From Antennarius striatus (taxonomy: Eukaryota; Chordata; Actinopteri; Lophiiformes; Antennariidae), in NCBI RefSeq assembly GCF_040054535.1, contig NC_090788.1, positions 19,882,001 through 19,946,000 on the forward strand: a DNA stretch of 64,000 nt, given 5' to 3'. The notes beneath the pieces were generated by a model, which was given only the letters and a program-made list of their open reading frames with translations, made no database searches and was not told where the DNA came from. Positions within the stretch are counted from its first letter, which is position 1. The number at the start of each line of letters is the position of its first letter. Positions 1 to 13,100 of this stretch are shown one piece after another. The translations under genes and the position numbers were made by a program.

Positions 1-160
1 AATTTTCATCCCCTTGCCTCCCTGAATATGAACGCCTTTTGTTTCGTTATCTGGTTCCTGAGATATGTGCAGAAAAAAATTTTTTTTTAAAAGAATAAAA
101 TAAAAAATAAATAAATAAATGAAATGAAATCACAAGAAATACATTTTAAAAATTTTAAAA

Positions 161-366
161 ATGTACAAAAGTTTAAATTTGACCTTGACCCTAGTTTTCT
201 CAAGGTCAAGGTCATCATCTCATTTTCATCCCCTTTGCTGCCCGACTAATGTGCTTTTTCCTTTTTCTTTCATTCTATCTGCAACGTTTGTGAAAATATT
301 TGATGGACGGATGGACACACAAACACTGACAATTACAATACATCATCGCTTCGCGGGATGTAATAA
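161..366 (+). repeat. Dispersed repeat R1, copy A
   Basis: The segment starts with a GACCTTGACC/GGTCAAGGTC foldback and ends with CGCTTCGCGGGATGTAATAA. It recurs in inverted orientation at about 24928-25133, inside ppp2ca intron 1. Shared blocks include TTTTCATCCCCTTTGCTGCC, TCTATCTGCAACG and CAATACATCATCGCTTCGCG. It looks like a common non-coding fish repeat; the class is not known to me. Confidence 0.6.
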
Positions 367-1299
367 CTTATAAACTTATTACAACAGTTTTGTAACTTAG
401 CTTTGCATTCCGGGCGTCTTCATCTACTGTGCATGTAAATTGAATGTGACGGGAACAAGATATTTAACCGAGCTGTGATGTTAGATTTTTATTTTTTTTT
501 GCTAATGACACCTTTACTGTGGTGATGATTCCTCTTCATGACGTGTTTATACTGGAATACATCTTTTATTCAACAGTATAGCAGTATGTAAAAGTTCCTC
601 ACCTCCTCCAGCTGCACACAGGTTAAAGGAGATAAACACGACCAGCACGTCACCAAGACGCTCCGTTATTTACTGCACATCCCAGACGCTGACCGGCACA
701 GAGAAGACATGATCATGTGCAGCACGGCGAACCTGAAAAATATTATCACTGCAGCACAAATCATGTCGGATTGAAAACGGTGTGACAGTAGCAGAGCAGC
801 GCCAAAACAAACACACAAATCAAATATGTAATTCCCTTCATGTTTGATTCTCCTCATCACAGCAGCTTTTTGACGCTGATTTGGTTTGAAATAATTACTT
901 TCATACATTTCACTCTTCTTCTTTTGTTACACACAGGATACGAAGTCGGTAATATAAAAGATGCCACTGTGACTCATTCGTCATATCAATCATGTTTGCT
1001 CTCACGCTATCACCACGAACAACGACAACAACAACAACAACAACAACAACCACATACACAAACACACACAGCCAACATTCCTCTGGTTTTCCATGACATG
1101 GGTTGTATTTCATTTCCATAACCACAAATATAATCCACATGTGAATGCAGAGATGACAGCCTTCATCTGTAGCTTCACACTGAGGGGGGGTTGTTGAGAC
1201 AGAGATGTGCTGAAGATCCTGATGTTCTCTATCTGGGCCCCCGCCTCCACGTCAACTACAATTAGACAAGCTGATGGGGTTCCTCACAGTTCCTTTTTG

Positions 1300-1876
1300 T
1301 GTAACATGAATACTGTGTTCGTCCCAGCTGGATCTGGCTAAACTTAAACATTCACAGTTCTGTACTGAACGTGATTTATGAATGCAGGTTAGTAATATTT
1401 GATAAACACAAATCTACTGTATTTTAAGCTGACAAATGCAATTTGCAATTTATGCAATTTCCTCCGGGATTAATGAAGTATCTATCTATCTATCAAATAG
1501 AGAAATGTTAATTTTTAACATCATTCAGAAAAAAAGTCGCCGCCTCATCTTCAGCTTCTTCCTCATTGCGGGTCATGGGGGTTGCTGAGGGCTAATAATA
1601 TGATATTTGTTTTATTCTGATTTAACATGATATTATGTGCTTTTAATAAATTAATCATTCCAATATTTGTGGTGGAGAGACGTAAAGTGGAGTAAAATAA
1701 TGTAAACTTGATTTTTATTTTTTTATTGATTTATTTTATTTTTATTATTGATTTTCACAAATTTCCCCACTGTGGGACAATAAAGGACTTATATTTCAGT
1801 TTTTGTTTTTGTTTTTTAAAAACTGACATATAATCGAGAACAATGTAACTTGAAACGACATAACCCGAGGTTTACC
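1300..1876 (+). repeat. Dispersed repeat R2, copy A
   Basis: This stretch aligns by eye, in the same orientation, with about 38326-38935. Matching blocks in order are CAGTTCTGTACTGAACG, TAATATTTGATAA, TTCCTCATTGCGGGTCA, ATTTGTGGTGGAGAGACGTAAA and CTTGATTTTTATTTT. It ends in GAGGTTTACCTGTA, the reverse complement of the start of copy B (TACAGGTAAACCTC). That suggests a terminal-inverted-repeat element. Two LINE-tail-like pieces (1455-1492 and 1755-1790) appear embedded in it. Confidence 0.5.
1452..1494 (+). repeat. LINE-type 3' tail with short TATC run
   Basis: AATTTCCTCCGGGATTAATG followed by AAGTATCTATCTATC is nearly identical to the sequence at 23656-23690. It looks like the 3' end of a teleost non-LTR retrotransposon, with a short tetranucleotide tail. 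The family assignment rests on general familiarity. Confidence 0.45.
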
Positions 1877-4103
1877 TGTACTGACTGATGTTGCCACAAG
1901 GCTGGAAGTGGTTTATTTATTTATTTGTTTATTTGTTCGTTTGTTTATTTATATATTTATCTATTTATTTCTATGATTAAGTTCAGGGATTGTTTAAACA
2001 ACCATTAAACTGAGTTTATCAAAGACACATTCAATAATCATAACTAAACAATATCATATTATAATTACATTCAGTAATAATACAGAGAACCGACTGTCTG
2101 GGCCAATATCAGGTAAACTTGGTTCACAAACAAAACATTGATTTGTAGATTTCAAAATTACTTATTATTGTTACTGAAATGAATAAAACTTTAGAGGCGC
2201 CACACCGGAAACAGGAACAATTCACTAAATGTTATTCAGTCTGGGTTCACGTCCACCGTGGTGTGTCTTTATCCAATCATACCTCTCCAGCCAGGTGTGT
2301 ATATTAGAATAGCCCCTCCCTTCTCCGCTGGTGGACCATCAGCGCCCCCTAGTGGTAGAACAGGGTGAGGGCGTGGCCCGTCTGTCTTCACAGGTAGGAG
2401 GTGTGAACGTTCATTGATAGCGTTTTCAGTTAGAATTAGAGAGGAGAGGAATGAAAAGAGAGCAGGAGAAAGGGTGCAGGAGGAGAGGCAGTCTAAGGAG
2501 GGGTGGGTCTAGGGTCAGACACCTGGGGGGCTCAGCCCCCCAAAGGTGTGACAGGTAATGATTGATGATGTCATGTTATTTTACTTCACAATCTGTAAGT
2601 CTGGGTCATGTCTGAGTATCCATGAGAGAGATTCTTCCTGGGCAGCAACAGCACCCCAGTGGGTTTAATCTAATTTAATCTGGTCTAATCTAATTAATCT
2701 AAAGTATTCTCTGTCAGACGACTGTCCCAATTCTTACTTCCAATTATCCTGCAGCTGACGTGTCTAATTTGGTGTAAGAAAAAGCCAAGAAAAATCAAAA
2801 TAAATTGAGTTTCTAACTGTTTTCGTGGATTATCTCGCACCTGAGCCGCCCCTGAATTAAAGAAGGATTACATCTGAGTTAACATTCCCGAAGTTGACTC
2901 TGGGATTTACACCCATCTATCTCCACACACAGCTCCCAGTCACCTTCACATCCAGACGCTTTACTGCTCCGGCTCAGCCTTCTGTGCCAGCTCTCCCCCA
3001 GGACTCCATCTGAAAGGCCTACCTGTCTGTGTGCTGCACAATTATAGTTCTCTGCTAAGCAAGCGTGCATTAGCTGACTCATCAGGAGCGGCTGTCTGCC
3101 AGAGTCGGCTGGAACGCAGTGTATTATTTCAGCATCAGTGTGTATTTCAGGCTGAGTGAGGGGGGGGAGAGGCCATAAACTTAATGGGTGAATTCACTCA
3201 ATAAAGTGGCAACTCGTATGACTTGGAAGTCGCCCAAAGTACAACATGCTCTTTGGTGCTACGGGTAGTTTTCCTGTGGGGATCTGAGAGGGGTTTACAG
3301 TGTGTGTTTTTGTGTGTTCATGTGCATGTTTTTGTCATTCTGGGACTTACTCGTGGGGTAATAAAACATTCAAGGGGAGCGTGTTTCTCACAGAAAAATC
3401 TTTCAATGACTGAGCATTTAGTTACAACTGAAAAATACTGTTTCAGGTGAACACAAAGGGTACATTGTTCAGAGGAACAGGATGAAGCTGATACATGTGT
3501 GAACACGAGAGGGGAAAATAAAGAAACTACGGGCTCAATTATTCTTAAAACAACAGAAACGTTCATGGTTCTCGTCGACGTCACCGTAAACGTGTATTAT
3601 TTCCTTTAGTTTGGCGCTGGGTCACGATAGATGTAAAATGTATTAATTTGTGCAGAAACAACATCTAAGAATTAATAATTTTTTTGTGGGCTCTCCATGT
3701 AGGAAACATGAAGAGGTCCTGACCCTCGGAGCAGGCCTTCCATCTGCTTCATTATGAATGGGAACCTACGCCAAGCATTTGGATTCATTTGCTCATAATA
3801 AGAAGTTCAGAAATTATCACATTAAGGCTGATGAAAGGCAGGAAGTGATACAGAATAAAATGAGGATTAAATGTTAGATGCCACTTCCTCTCCTTGTGAC
3901 CTTTTATGGCATATATTTTATTTTATGTATTTATATATTTATATATACTGTACCTGTATTAATCTGGTTAATTAACCACCATGTTTCACCTTCAACACAT
4001 TTAATCCAGCTGAATATAACATAGCAGCCCTGTTAGTCCCGATAGATGTAGTTCTCAGGACTACCGCTGCGTGGCGCTAGTTGAACCGCAGCAACTTTAA
4101 AAA

Positions 4104-4135
4104 CCACTTCCGACATCCGCGCGCCGACCGGAAGT
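4104..4135 (+). promoter_or_regulatory. Paired ETS sites in the cdkn2aipnl promoter
   Basis: CCACTTCCG (4104-4112, an ETS core on the minus strand) and ACCGGAAGT (4127-4135, on the plus strand) face each other 33-64 bp upstream of the cdkn2aipnl ATG. No TATA box is visible. Paired CCGGAAGT sites are typical of GABPA/ELK-driven housekeeping promoters. Function is inferred from the motif and its position only. Confidence 0.45.
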
Positions 4136-4167
4136 TACTCACGTTGATCCCGTCGGAGGCGAGCAAG

Positions 4168-4804
4168 ATGTCTTCCTTGGATGTAGAAGACTTTATCCAG
4201 CAGAACCGAGTCCTCGCCGACCGGGTGGAGACGTTCAGGACCTACGGGGAGAGCGAGAAGCAGTGGCAGGGCCGGAAGGAGTTCATCCTGCGGAACATCA
4301 GCGACTTCCAGCAGCAGCGGCTGGACCAGCTGCTGTCCCTGTCCATGGTCTGGGCCAACAACGTCTTCCTGGGCTGTCGGTACGGAGGAGGTGTTGCGTT
4401 CAAGTACCGGCCTAGAGTGGAGGAAAACCTCAAACTAACGTGTTTGACCGGGGTCTCCTGCTTGTTCTCATGGGCTGATAGTTGAAAGTAAAAATAATTT
4501 TAGGTGAAAGAAAGCATCATTTATGGCTGAAAAACTGGAAATGAGCCATATTTCTCATTTCTGCTATAAATATTGTGACAATTTCCATCGGCAAAATGTT
4601 TCAGATGATTTAATGACTGCATGAAGAACAACCCATGAATCCATTGACCTCAGTTTGATCCTGTGCTGATGGAACGTTCTCTGACCTGCAGGTACAGCAC
4701 AGAGCTCCTGGACAAAGTGAAGGAAATGGCAGAAGGCATCGAGGTGGAGGACGCACCGGTGTTCAAGACCAGAGATGAGATCATGAAGCAGCAGCAGGTA
4801 TCTC

Positions 4805-4842
<38 letters not shown>

Positions 4843-4896
4843 TAAATACACACAAATACATCTTCATGTGTTTCTCGTCCTCTGTAGGGTCGCTGA
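4168..4896 (+). CDS. cdkn2aipnl: CDKN2A-interacting protein N-terminal-like protein
   Basis: Three coding exons: 4168-4379, 4692-4797 and 4888-4896 (codons G, R, stop). All have GT/AG borders and join in phase to give 108 aa. The protein is essentially one XTBD domain, the module by which CDKN2AIPNL binds the nuclear 5'-3' exoribonuclease XRN2. Diagnostic stretches are ESEKQW, EFILRN, RLDQLLSLSMVWANNVFLG and LLDKV.EMA.GIEVED. The length fits the small vertebrate family member rather than the long CDKN2AIP/CARF. I chose the ATG at 4168 because it fits the family N-terminus; an in-frame upstream ATG would add basic residues not typical of the family. The intron 2 donor is followed almost at once by a (CA)n array. 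Convergent with ube2b. Confidence 0.93.
4808..4838 (+). repeat. (CA)n microsatellite at the cdkn2aipnl intron 2 donor
   Basis: About 15 CA units begin roughly 10 bp after the exon 2 donor GTATCT. In the pre-mRNA it is a CA repeat, the class bound by hnRNP L. Confidence 0.9.
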
Positions 4897-5143
4897 CCGC
4901 ATCCACAGCCTCGTCCCTACTGGTTTGTCGGGTCTGGCCTTAGGTCTGACCCGACAGGATCATGGTTTACAGTCCTGTACTATTTATTGCAGATGTGAGT
5001 GTAAACCTCAAGCATCAGCATTTTATTATGCAGTGGAAGTGTCTGTCAGTGTTGGAATTTTACTGTTTTTTTTAAAAAGTGTACTTTTAATCCCATTTTT
5101 TATGAATCCAGGCAAGACTGGATCTTGTTCCTACCTGAAGCAC

Positions 5144-5149
5144 AATAAA
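5144..5149 (+). terminator. cdkn2aipnl: Polyadenylation signal of cdkn2aipnl
   Basis: AATAAA lies 248 bp past the stop codon in a short 3' UTR with no further splice need. It is the first good plus-strand signal after the stop. Confidence 0.6.
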
Positions 5150-5169
5150 CATGTATTTTCTTATCAATG

Positions 5170-6030
5170 AATGAAGTTTTTCTGCTTTTTCATAGTATTG
5201 ATATAAAGACCAATTATACTGAGTTTTTAGACATGAGGACAGTTTAGGGTTTTCCTTTCTCGCAAAACTTCAAACGGTCAAGATGTGGACTTCAGATTGG
5301 ATCAAACTAATGAGTTCAATGGGACTGAGAGCTTTTTAGTAATTCATAACTGATTTAGAGTGAAATTATTGATTAGAGAAACACCTGGAATTAAGAGAGC
5401 CCACTTAAAAACTTTACAATTTTACAAATATATTCAGTTTTCCCTCAGTGCTTTACTTGGTCTCATCAGACTAGTGACACGTCATCTTTCTTCAGTGCTA
5501 GAATTGTTTTCCAGCTATATTTTATAGATTAATATTTACACTATTAACAATTTCCAATTCTCGACAACATCCTCTTTTTGCAAGTTCTGCCAACTTCTGC
5601 ACTCCCTTTGTCTTCCTTTTAGTGCGAGTTTGTGAAGTGAAATCCTACGGGCGTACTCATTGGTCTAAACAAGTTTTCAATTCAACTAATTGTCAATCTG
5701 TTAAGAAATGTTCTTAAGATATCCAATTTTGTTTGGAGGAAATACATTGTGAAATTCAGTTGACAAGATCATTTTTGATTACAATGATAAAATAGTGTAC
5801 CTAAACAACTATGAAACAGATTTAGATGATTCACAGAATTGACCAATTTGGATTAAAATCAGTAGAAATCCACTGATTAGGGTAAAAATACCACCTGTGT
5901 TCTACAAAAGGCAAAAGGACAGCTCACACTTGGGTTATAAATTCCATCCAGAACGCTTTGGCTGTAATTTCAGTTTTAATGACCTTATAGGGCATAAAAG
6001 ACTGTTTTAAGTCATTTTGACACAAAAAAC
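5170..6030. other. Short intergenic gap between convergent 3' ends
   Basis: AT-rich sequence between the cdkn2aipnl 3' end and the likely ube2b 3' end. I see no coding frame, RNA gene or recognisable repeat here. Confidence 0.5.
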
Positions 6031-6054
6031 GCTCTCAAAGTCTGAAAAATGTGT

Positions 6055-6060
6055 TTTATT
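6055..6060 (-). terminator. ube2b: Probable distal polyadenylation signal of ube2b
   Basis: TTTATT on the plus strand is AATAAA on the minus strand, about 1.1 kb past the ube2b stop. Another minus-strand AATAAA lies near 6548-6553, so alternative 3' ends are possible. Which is used cannot be told from the sequence. Confidence 0.4.
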
Positions 6061-7165
6061 ATGTTTATACAGCATATTGTTATAAGTATACATTTTTCTT
6101 TTAATTCACAAAATTTGCTAACACATCCCTTCTGCTTGATAGGTGAAATAAGCCACTAGCCACAAGATGACCTTACTGTCTCAGAAAAACAACTCTACTT
6201 TTATGTCTGTCTTCCATGATCGTTTCGCTGGAGGTGGGCAGGGTTAACTCATGATTCTGAACTTGAGTGGTCTTTTAATCCGGTGTCACATACAAATAAA
6301 ACAAAAGACACAAACGCAGGTGTGAAAAGGAGCTGAAGGGAAAGGGCTGGCGTCACTGTGAAAACGGCTTAGACTGCATGCAGACGTATGCAGAAGCCAA
6401 TCGTATTTATTGATCTGACACATTGAGAGAATAACATCTGTCCCCACACAGCTGTAAAGGAACTGTGCTAAAATGGTCCATGTGATCAATCCCATGTGCT
6501 TAAACACACTGCTGACTTTCATGAATATTCAACAGTTCACATAGCCTTTATTCAATTTCAGTTAACATTTTTTATCCTATCTTGTTTTTAAATTTCACAC
6601 TAAATCTGTGGTTGAGTTCTGCAGAAACCTACAGCGTCTCTTTAAGTAACAGATGGATATTTGAACAGGAATTCTTTTTCAACCATCAGTGACAGTCACC
6701 GTGACCCCGTACGCACCTGCCCTTTCCCATAGTTCAGCTGTGTGAACGCCAGCAGATGTGACAGAAAAAGATAAAAAGCCCAACTGGAAAAAAAAAAAAA
6801 AATCTGTAAAACTCAAACAACATCAATCCAACCTAACAACAAAGATATATTACAAATTCTATTAGCAATAACTTATTTCACATCATGCAATAAAAAAAAA
6901 GAAAGTAAAATTAAAACAAGAAACACAAATATAAGATTGAATTTTACCCTCCCTGGTTATCAAATGTGTTGGCAAGCGAGTTAATGTCCATTCTGGTTTG
7001 GATGTTTTAATCTTCCTCTTTTCACGGTGGCACTTGAGTTCTTCTGATATAGTTGCTGTTTTAGTTGGTTTTTTTTGTTGTTTTTTTGATGAGGTAAAAA
7101 TGAAAGAATGAAAGTACTGGGATGATGAAGAGAGGTTGATGAAGAGGAAGGATCACCAGAGGAGC

Positions 7166-10100
7166 TCAGCCATCCACCCAGCTCTGCTCCACGATGGCCG
7201 TCACCCTCTTCTCGTACTCCCTCTTGTTTTCCTGATAGAGCTGTGCGGCCTGGCTGTTGGCCGGGCTGTTGGGGTTTGGCTCGTCCAGCAAAGACTGTGG
7301 AAAAACAATAACAAATAAATTATATAAATAAATGACATAAAAATATAATAAAATAAAAATAAATGACATAAAAATAAATGAATAAATACAATTTTTTAAA
7401 AACATTTACAAAAGTTTAAATTTGACCGAGATGGAATACTGACAGGCAGCAACAGACAAAATTTCACTTTTATGTTGATACTTCTCTCTTGGGAAGAGAA
7501 AACAGGATTTCTTGCTGCAAAGTTACACAAAAATCAAGGAAAACATGAAAAATCATAAATAAGTAATTTCTGGACATCCACTGAGAGAAGACCAGATTCC
7601 TGGAGTTCAGTAAAAACACTGATGCAGAATTGACATCATGATAGTTTGATGCTTCCACAGACTTAAGCTATAAAACCTTGAAACCTCCTTTCTGTGGGGC
7701 CAGAACCTACCTGGATGGAGGTGAGTATGGACGACACATCGTATGTGGGGCTCCAGCGGTTCTGGAGGATGTCTAAACATATACTGCCATCTGCGTAAAC
7801 TGGGGAGCACAGAGACAACAGGGTCAAGCATCAGACGTGGATCGGAATCACAGATCTACCAGGAACCTGACAGGATCTTCTATTCTTCTTCTTACAACCT
7901 GAATGTTTTGGCTTCGCTATGAAACACTTTCTTTCTCTGTCCTTGATATTAATGAGGAAATGATACTTTTTAAAATATTTTTTTATGTGCAGATGAGCAT
8001 TCCAAAAACTTTGAGTACTTTAACTCATTGGCTGCCAGCTCTTTGCACCAATGGATCTCCCCTTCGGTGGACTTTCACTGACACCCAGACATTTATCAGT
8101 GTTTTTTTTTCTGTTCTTGACTCATCCTAAGATGCTTTGCTCAGAGCGACACTGTGTTCGCTCTGAAACTCACAAACTTTGTGGGATTAGCTAATATAAC
8201 ACACGATAACAGATAAGACACCAAAACTGCTGGTGGAAGCAGTCGGATCACCTTTCGGTTGCAAACCCATCATGCTGACAATCCAGCTCCCACAGGGCTT
8301 AATGCTGACTCAGGGATTTAACACGCTGACTTTAGGGGAGTCGTGATACACTGGAAGCACAAACTGTGAAAACGAGGCTTTCATCTAAAGTCAACTGCAC
8401 CGACTTGTGAACTCTTGGTTATGAAACAGTGAAAGCAGAATTAACTGGAGCGTGGGTGAAATGTGAGGCAGCGCTTACCATTAGGGTGAAACATTCTGGA
8501 GATAAACCGAACTGTGGGAGGCTTGTTTGGGTATTCCTCCGAAAACTCTATCAGAAGCTTAAATGTTCCTGCAGGGAGAGAGGAGGGAAAGAGAATTGTG
8601 AGAACTGGGGGGAGCCGGGGGTTCAAAGCATACAGGCACAATTATTTCCCTAAAAATATAAAAATACAGCCGACTGGACCAGAAAGAGAAACTCGTCCTT
8701 CACCGAGGCAGACACCTCCACTCTAACTACATCTAGCCGAGTCAGCACTTCTCTCATAATTACAAAGCACAGAGAGAATAAAGAAATTCGCTTGTATGGA
8801 TGTGTCTGTGTCTGAAAGGTGTTGTGACTTTATAGAAGTAGGTATCCTGTAGCGTTCACACCCTGTCTCTATCCTGGGACACTGAATGAAGACCAGGAGG
8901 TTGTCTGTGTCCATCCAATATTAATGAAGCCCTTTAAAAATAGCCTAGGAGTGTAAATGAGTCTCACCTCACAATGTTCCAGTCCACAAGAAACAGAACT
9001 ACCAGTTCACTGAGTGACTGAACTCATTACAAAAAGGACAAACTATTTAAAAGCTCTTCAAGGCATTAAGTTTAGAGAATTAAAAGTCCTTTTATACATT
9101 TAACACCCCCAGATGTCCCACTTTGTTTTACGTCTGGGGATGTTTTGTAAAATCATTTACGTGGATGTATCTGCAGTGTAACTGACCAACACAACATCAC
9201 ACTTCTATATACCCAGAAGGCTGTAATAAATGGATTAAATGATGCAATGATATGCATGAGCGTGTTCCTACTGGGCCTGGGTTTTATGGAATCACATGAG
9301 GAACTTACCGTCTTCAAACGGTGTCCCCACAGGCCTGCAGGCAGAGAGAGAGCAGCAAAATTAGTTTAAATTCAAAGCTTCTACCAATGCGATCTAGATC
9401 AGGGGTGTCAAACTCATTTTCACTGAGGGCCACATCAGCATAATAGCTGTCCTCAAAGGGCCAGATTAAACTAATAAATGTAACTAAATGTAACTCAATG
9501 TAATGTAAAATAAATGTACCTACATAATGTTAAATAACACTGAATTTATTACTTATTGACAGAGAAACAACATTAAACAGGGACATTAAGTATGTTTAAA
9601 ATGGTTTTGACAGAGTTAAAATGGGCTTAATTACAGTACTGCATTGTGGGAAATGTAGTTTTTGGTCAAAGCACACTTTTGACTTATTTTTTTTTAGACA
9701 CTCTGACCTTTTATGCTCTCGTGGGCCACATAAAATGTTGTGGCGGGCCACATTTGGCCCCCGGGCCTTGAGTTTGACACATGTGCTTCAGAAATATCGT
9801 AGCCCAGCAGACAGTCATGATAATGATCACACACCCTTTATATATTGCTGAGCACACACTTCAGGATTTATTGAGCTACTCGCTGTCTCTCTGCCAGCCT
9901 CCATCGTTAACATCTCAGCTTCACTCATGACCTTGACTTTGGTGGAGAAATCTGAGTGAGTCCACCTGCTGTTTGTGTTTTTGCCTGAAGTTCAGAGGAT
10001 TTAAAGTCCTTTATTTCCCTTTTGTACTTCCTACGGTGAGTATTGAAAAGAAGTCTTACTTTCAGTTTGAACTTTCTCAACACATTTCTCCATCTTCCTC

Positions 10101-13100
10101 CCCTGACTGACCTTTTGACCCCACTCCCAACTGTGTCTCCAGTTGGTTCCTGCATCAAATCAATCATTTCTACATGTTGGTTCTCCAGATTGTTCTATGA
10201 CACAATCGCTACTGTAATCAGACATATTTGAATACAAAAATGGGTGGGTGGGTGGGTTGGAGGGATGCTGTGCATCACAATCACAGTGGAGCCAGCAGGG
10301 TGGAGCTGGATTTAGATGACTCACCCAAAAATAACAGCGTTCCAAAGCATGATGTTGTTCTCTGACGGCGCTCCGCTCACACCGGTGGGAGGATCTTCTT
10401 GAAGTCTTGGCGAAACAGAAAGAAACATGGGGTAAGAAAAACCATGAGGATCATGGACAGAAGAAGACGGCCGGATGGAGACATGGAGGAAAACGAAAGC
10501 AGGAAGGATGGAAAAATAATATATATAAAAAAACATAAAACTTAATTTTTATATATTTGAACACAAGTAATGTCGTGTTTCCAAACTTTATACATTTCTT
10601 TGAAATATATAAAATATTTAAAAGATATAATTTTTATATTCTTTGGAAATATATAAAATTTGGAAACACATACCTGTTTTTAATCTTTAACCCAAACTAA
10701 TCTCTTGATTTAATCTAGATTTTGTTACTTTACGCCCAGCCCCACAGAGCAATATGCCCAGGAATGTCTGACAAGTGATCTCTGAAGAGCAGAGAAAAAA
10801 ACTGCTGCAGCAACAAATGCCTAGCAACAAAGACGTCAACAAATCACAAACACGCACATGTCACAGGTCAATCTTTGAAGTTTCTGAACGCAGCCTCTGG
10901 TTTGTCAAAGAACTGATCACCGCAACTTGTGAAACACGTTTCTGATGGTTCCCACATTGATAAATGAAGGCAGCATGGTGTCCGGAGCCAAACTGAACCA
11001 CATACTAATGTCGGTTTTCCTGCATAGTTTCATTACTGCATCATATTTCAAGTGTTGCTTCAGATCACCAAAACGTGTAGCAAAAATCTGTAATCATCAG
11101 ACTATGGGTCAACATTCACACTGCTGGCATAAACACTGGTTAAACCAGACCTTACAGCTACAAATCAAGGCAGACTGATGTGTCTGTCAGTGTGAGTGCA
11201 GACCTATGACCACGGCCGCAGGGACACCCACTGCCACTCACCCCGTTAACGTGACCCGCCTGAGCTCTCTGCTGATGGAGGGGTGCAGTTCACACCAACC
11301 TCTTTTGCTCCACAGACCGGTTTAATGTCAGACAATATTTTCACGGATGGGCCTTTAAGGTGTGGTGGATAAATACAACAAAATAAAAATAAAAACCTGT
11401 TCTTTTAACAAATATTATAATGTGAATCCATCCAATGTTTATGCAACGTTATTAGCAGCGTCCTCGTAACATTGTGCCGTTTGTTTTTGTTTGCTATCTT
11501 GCGAGTTTCAGTTTAGCGGTAATGTATTCTGTGTTAGCGGCTGGAGTGGCCCCTTTAAGAAGGTAGTCATGTGACCGAGGCAAGCATCTTGACAAACATC
11601 AAGATTGACTCATAGACAGATGTGGAGGAAAGAATCCACTCATTTTAAAACATCGTTCAGAATAAGATCAGAAATAAAACTGAAATAGTCTAAATTCTAT
11701 TATTCTTTCTGTGCAGCCCAGTACCGATTGGCCCACGGACCAGTACCGGCCCACAGCCTGGGGGTTGGAGGCCACTGTTCTACAAGACAATTGCTCTACT
11801 AGGAAACTGGGGATTACTGATTGGTCTGCAGGTACACAGTTTAGTGGAGGTGGAGGACAATCTGTTTATGACAAAAACACATTTCTTCATAACTAGCTTT
11901 GTAAATGTGAAATATTACATTTGTTATCTATCTTTGAGATTTGTTCCAATGTGATGAATAAAAAAAGATCTGAGGACAAGTTTGATTTTTCAAAGCTGGG
12001 ATGGAAAATTTTCAATAATTTCAGAACAGGCGACATTCAATAATAACTTTGCTTGGAAAAGCACTGTGATGGTTATTTGTGTGGTAATGGATGTAACGGG
12101 GAAAAATACAACAGATTATTCTTTAAACGACTTCTAAAATGCTAGAAATGTATAGTTTATGTCCCTAAAAAGTGTCTTAGTTTGAACTGAAAGATAAAGA
12201 TGAAGGCATGACACAGGAAAACAACAAGGAATTACAATAGAAAAATGGGCCAATTAAGCAATCATGAAAATTATTAGTTGCAACCTCAGGATGGAGAGAT
12301 AATAAAATGACAATCAGTGCTTCGTATTATGCTGGTAATGGATAAAACACTTGTTTAATTCGAATCCGTCAGAATTTATCGACAAAGGATTAATACAACA
12401 CAGACAATAACTAGACCGAACTAAAACTGTTTAACCTCTGTAAAATAATGTTCTGGCTTTCCACCATCAACCCAAAAACCTGATTAAACCTTCTGTATGT
12501 TCCAAATTAACTTTGAAATATAGTTCAGAAGATAAGGTTAACTATTCTGGGCTGATTCCTAATGCTGAAGAAAATAGAGCTGATGGACAGAAAACGAAGG
12601 CGGAGTAAAGCACTCGAGTGTACAGTTAGTTTCAAAATGTCAACTGCTTCTAAAAATATTCTTAGAAAAGAAAATGAAAGTGACGCTTCATTCAGCAAAG
12701 CATCAACACTTATAAAACCTTAAGAATTGTGATATTTCCAACAAAGGCTGAACACTAAACTGAAAAAGTGATCAAAACAGTGTAACACCAAAATCACAGC
12801 CGCTGCAGTTTGTCTGCTGTTCAAACACGTCATGTCAAACAGAAACAAGAAGTTAGGTAATATTGCGAAAGTGTGAGCTGAATCATCCAGTTGTGGACAC
12901 GGGCTGATCCAGGGACGACTATTGCCCCGCTCTTGCCTCAGTGTGTGACAGTTTACTACCTGGGGACTGGAAGAGCAGAGTAGGGTTACGCTGATACCTT
13001 ATCTGCCTGGCTTCATCGGCTGTACTTAGTAGAATAGCTCAGGATCTTTTTTTTTTTTCCACTGACAGGTGTGTGAATGACACACAAACACTGTAAGATG

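Larger units (their letters stand above)
1..4030. other. Intergenic region left of cdkn2aipnl
   Basis: No exon-like open frame with splice signals and no recognisable protein is seen on either strand. The stretch is AT-rich and holds dispersed repeats listed separately (about 161-366 and 1300-1876) and low-complexity TTTA runs near 1914-1980. A less repetitive piece at about 2880-3150 contains an AP-1-like TGACTCA. It could be conserved noncoding DNA, but that cannot be judged from one sequence. Confidence 0.6.

Noticed and set aside
2879-3082. Minus-strand 67-codon frame in a unique region
   Set aside because: No homology recognised and no flanking exon; composition fits noncoding DNA.
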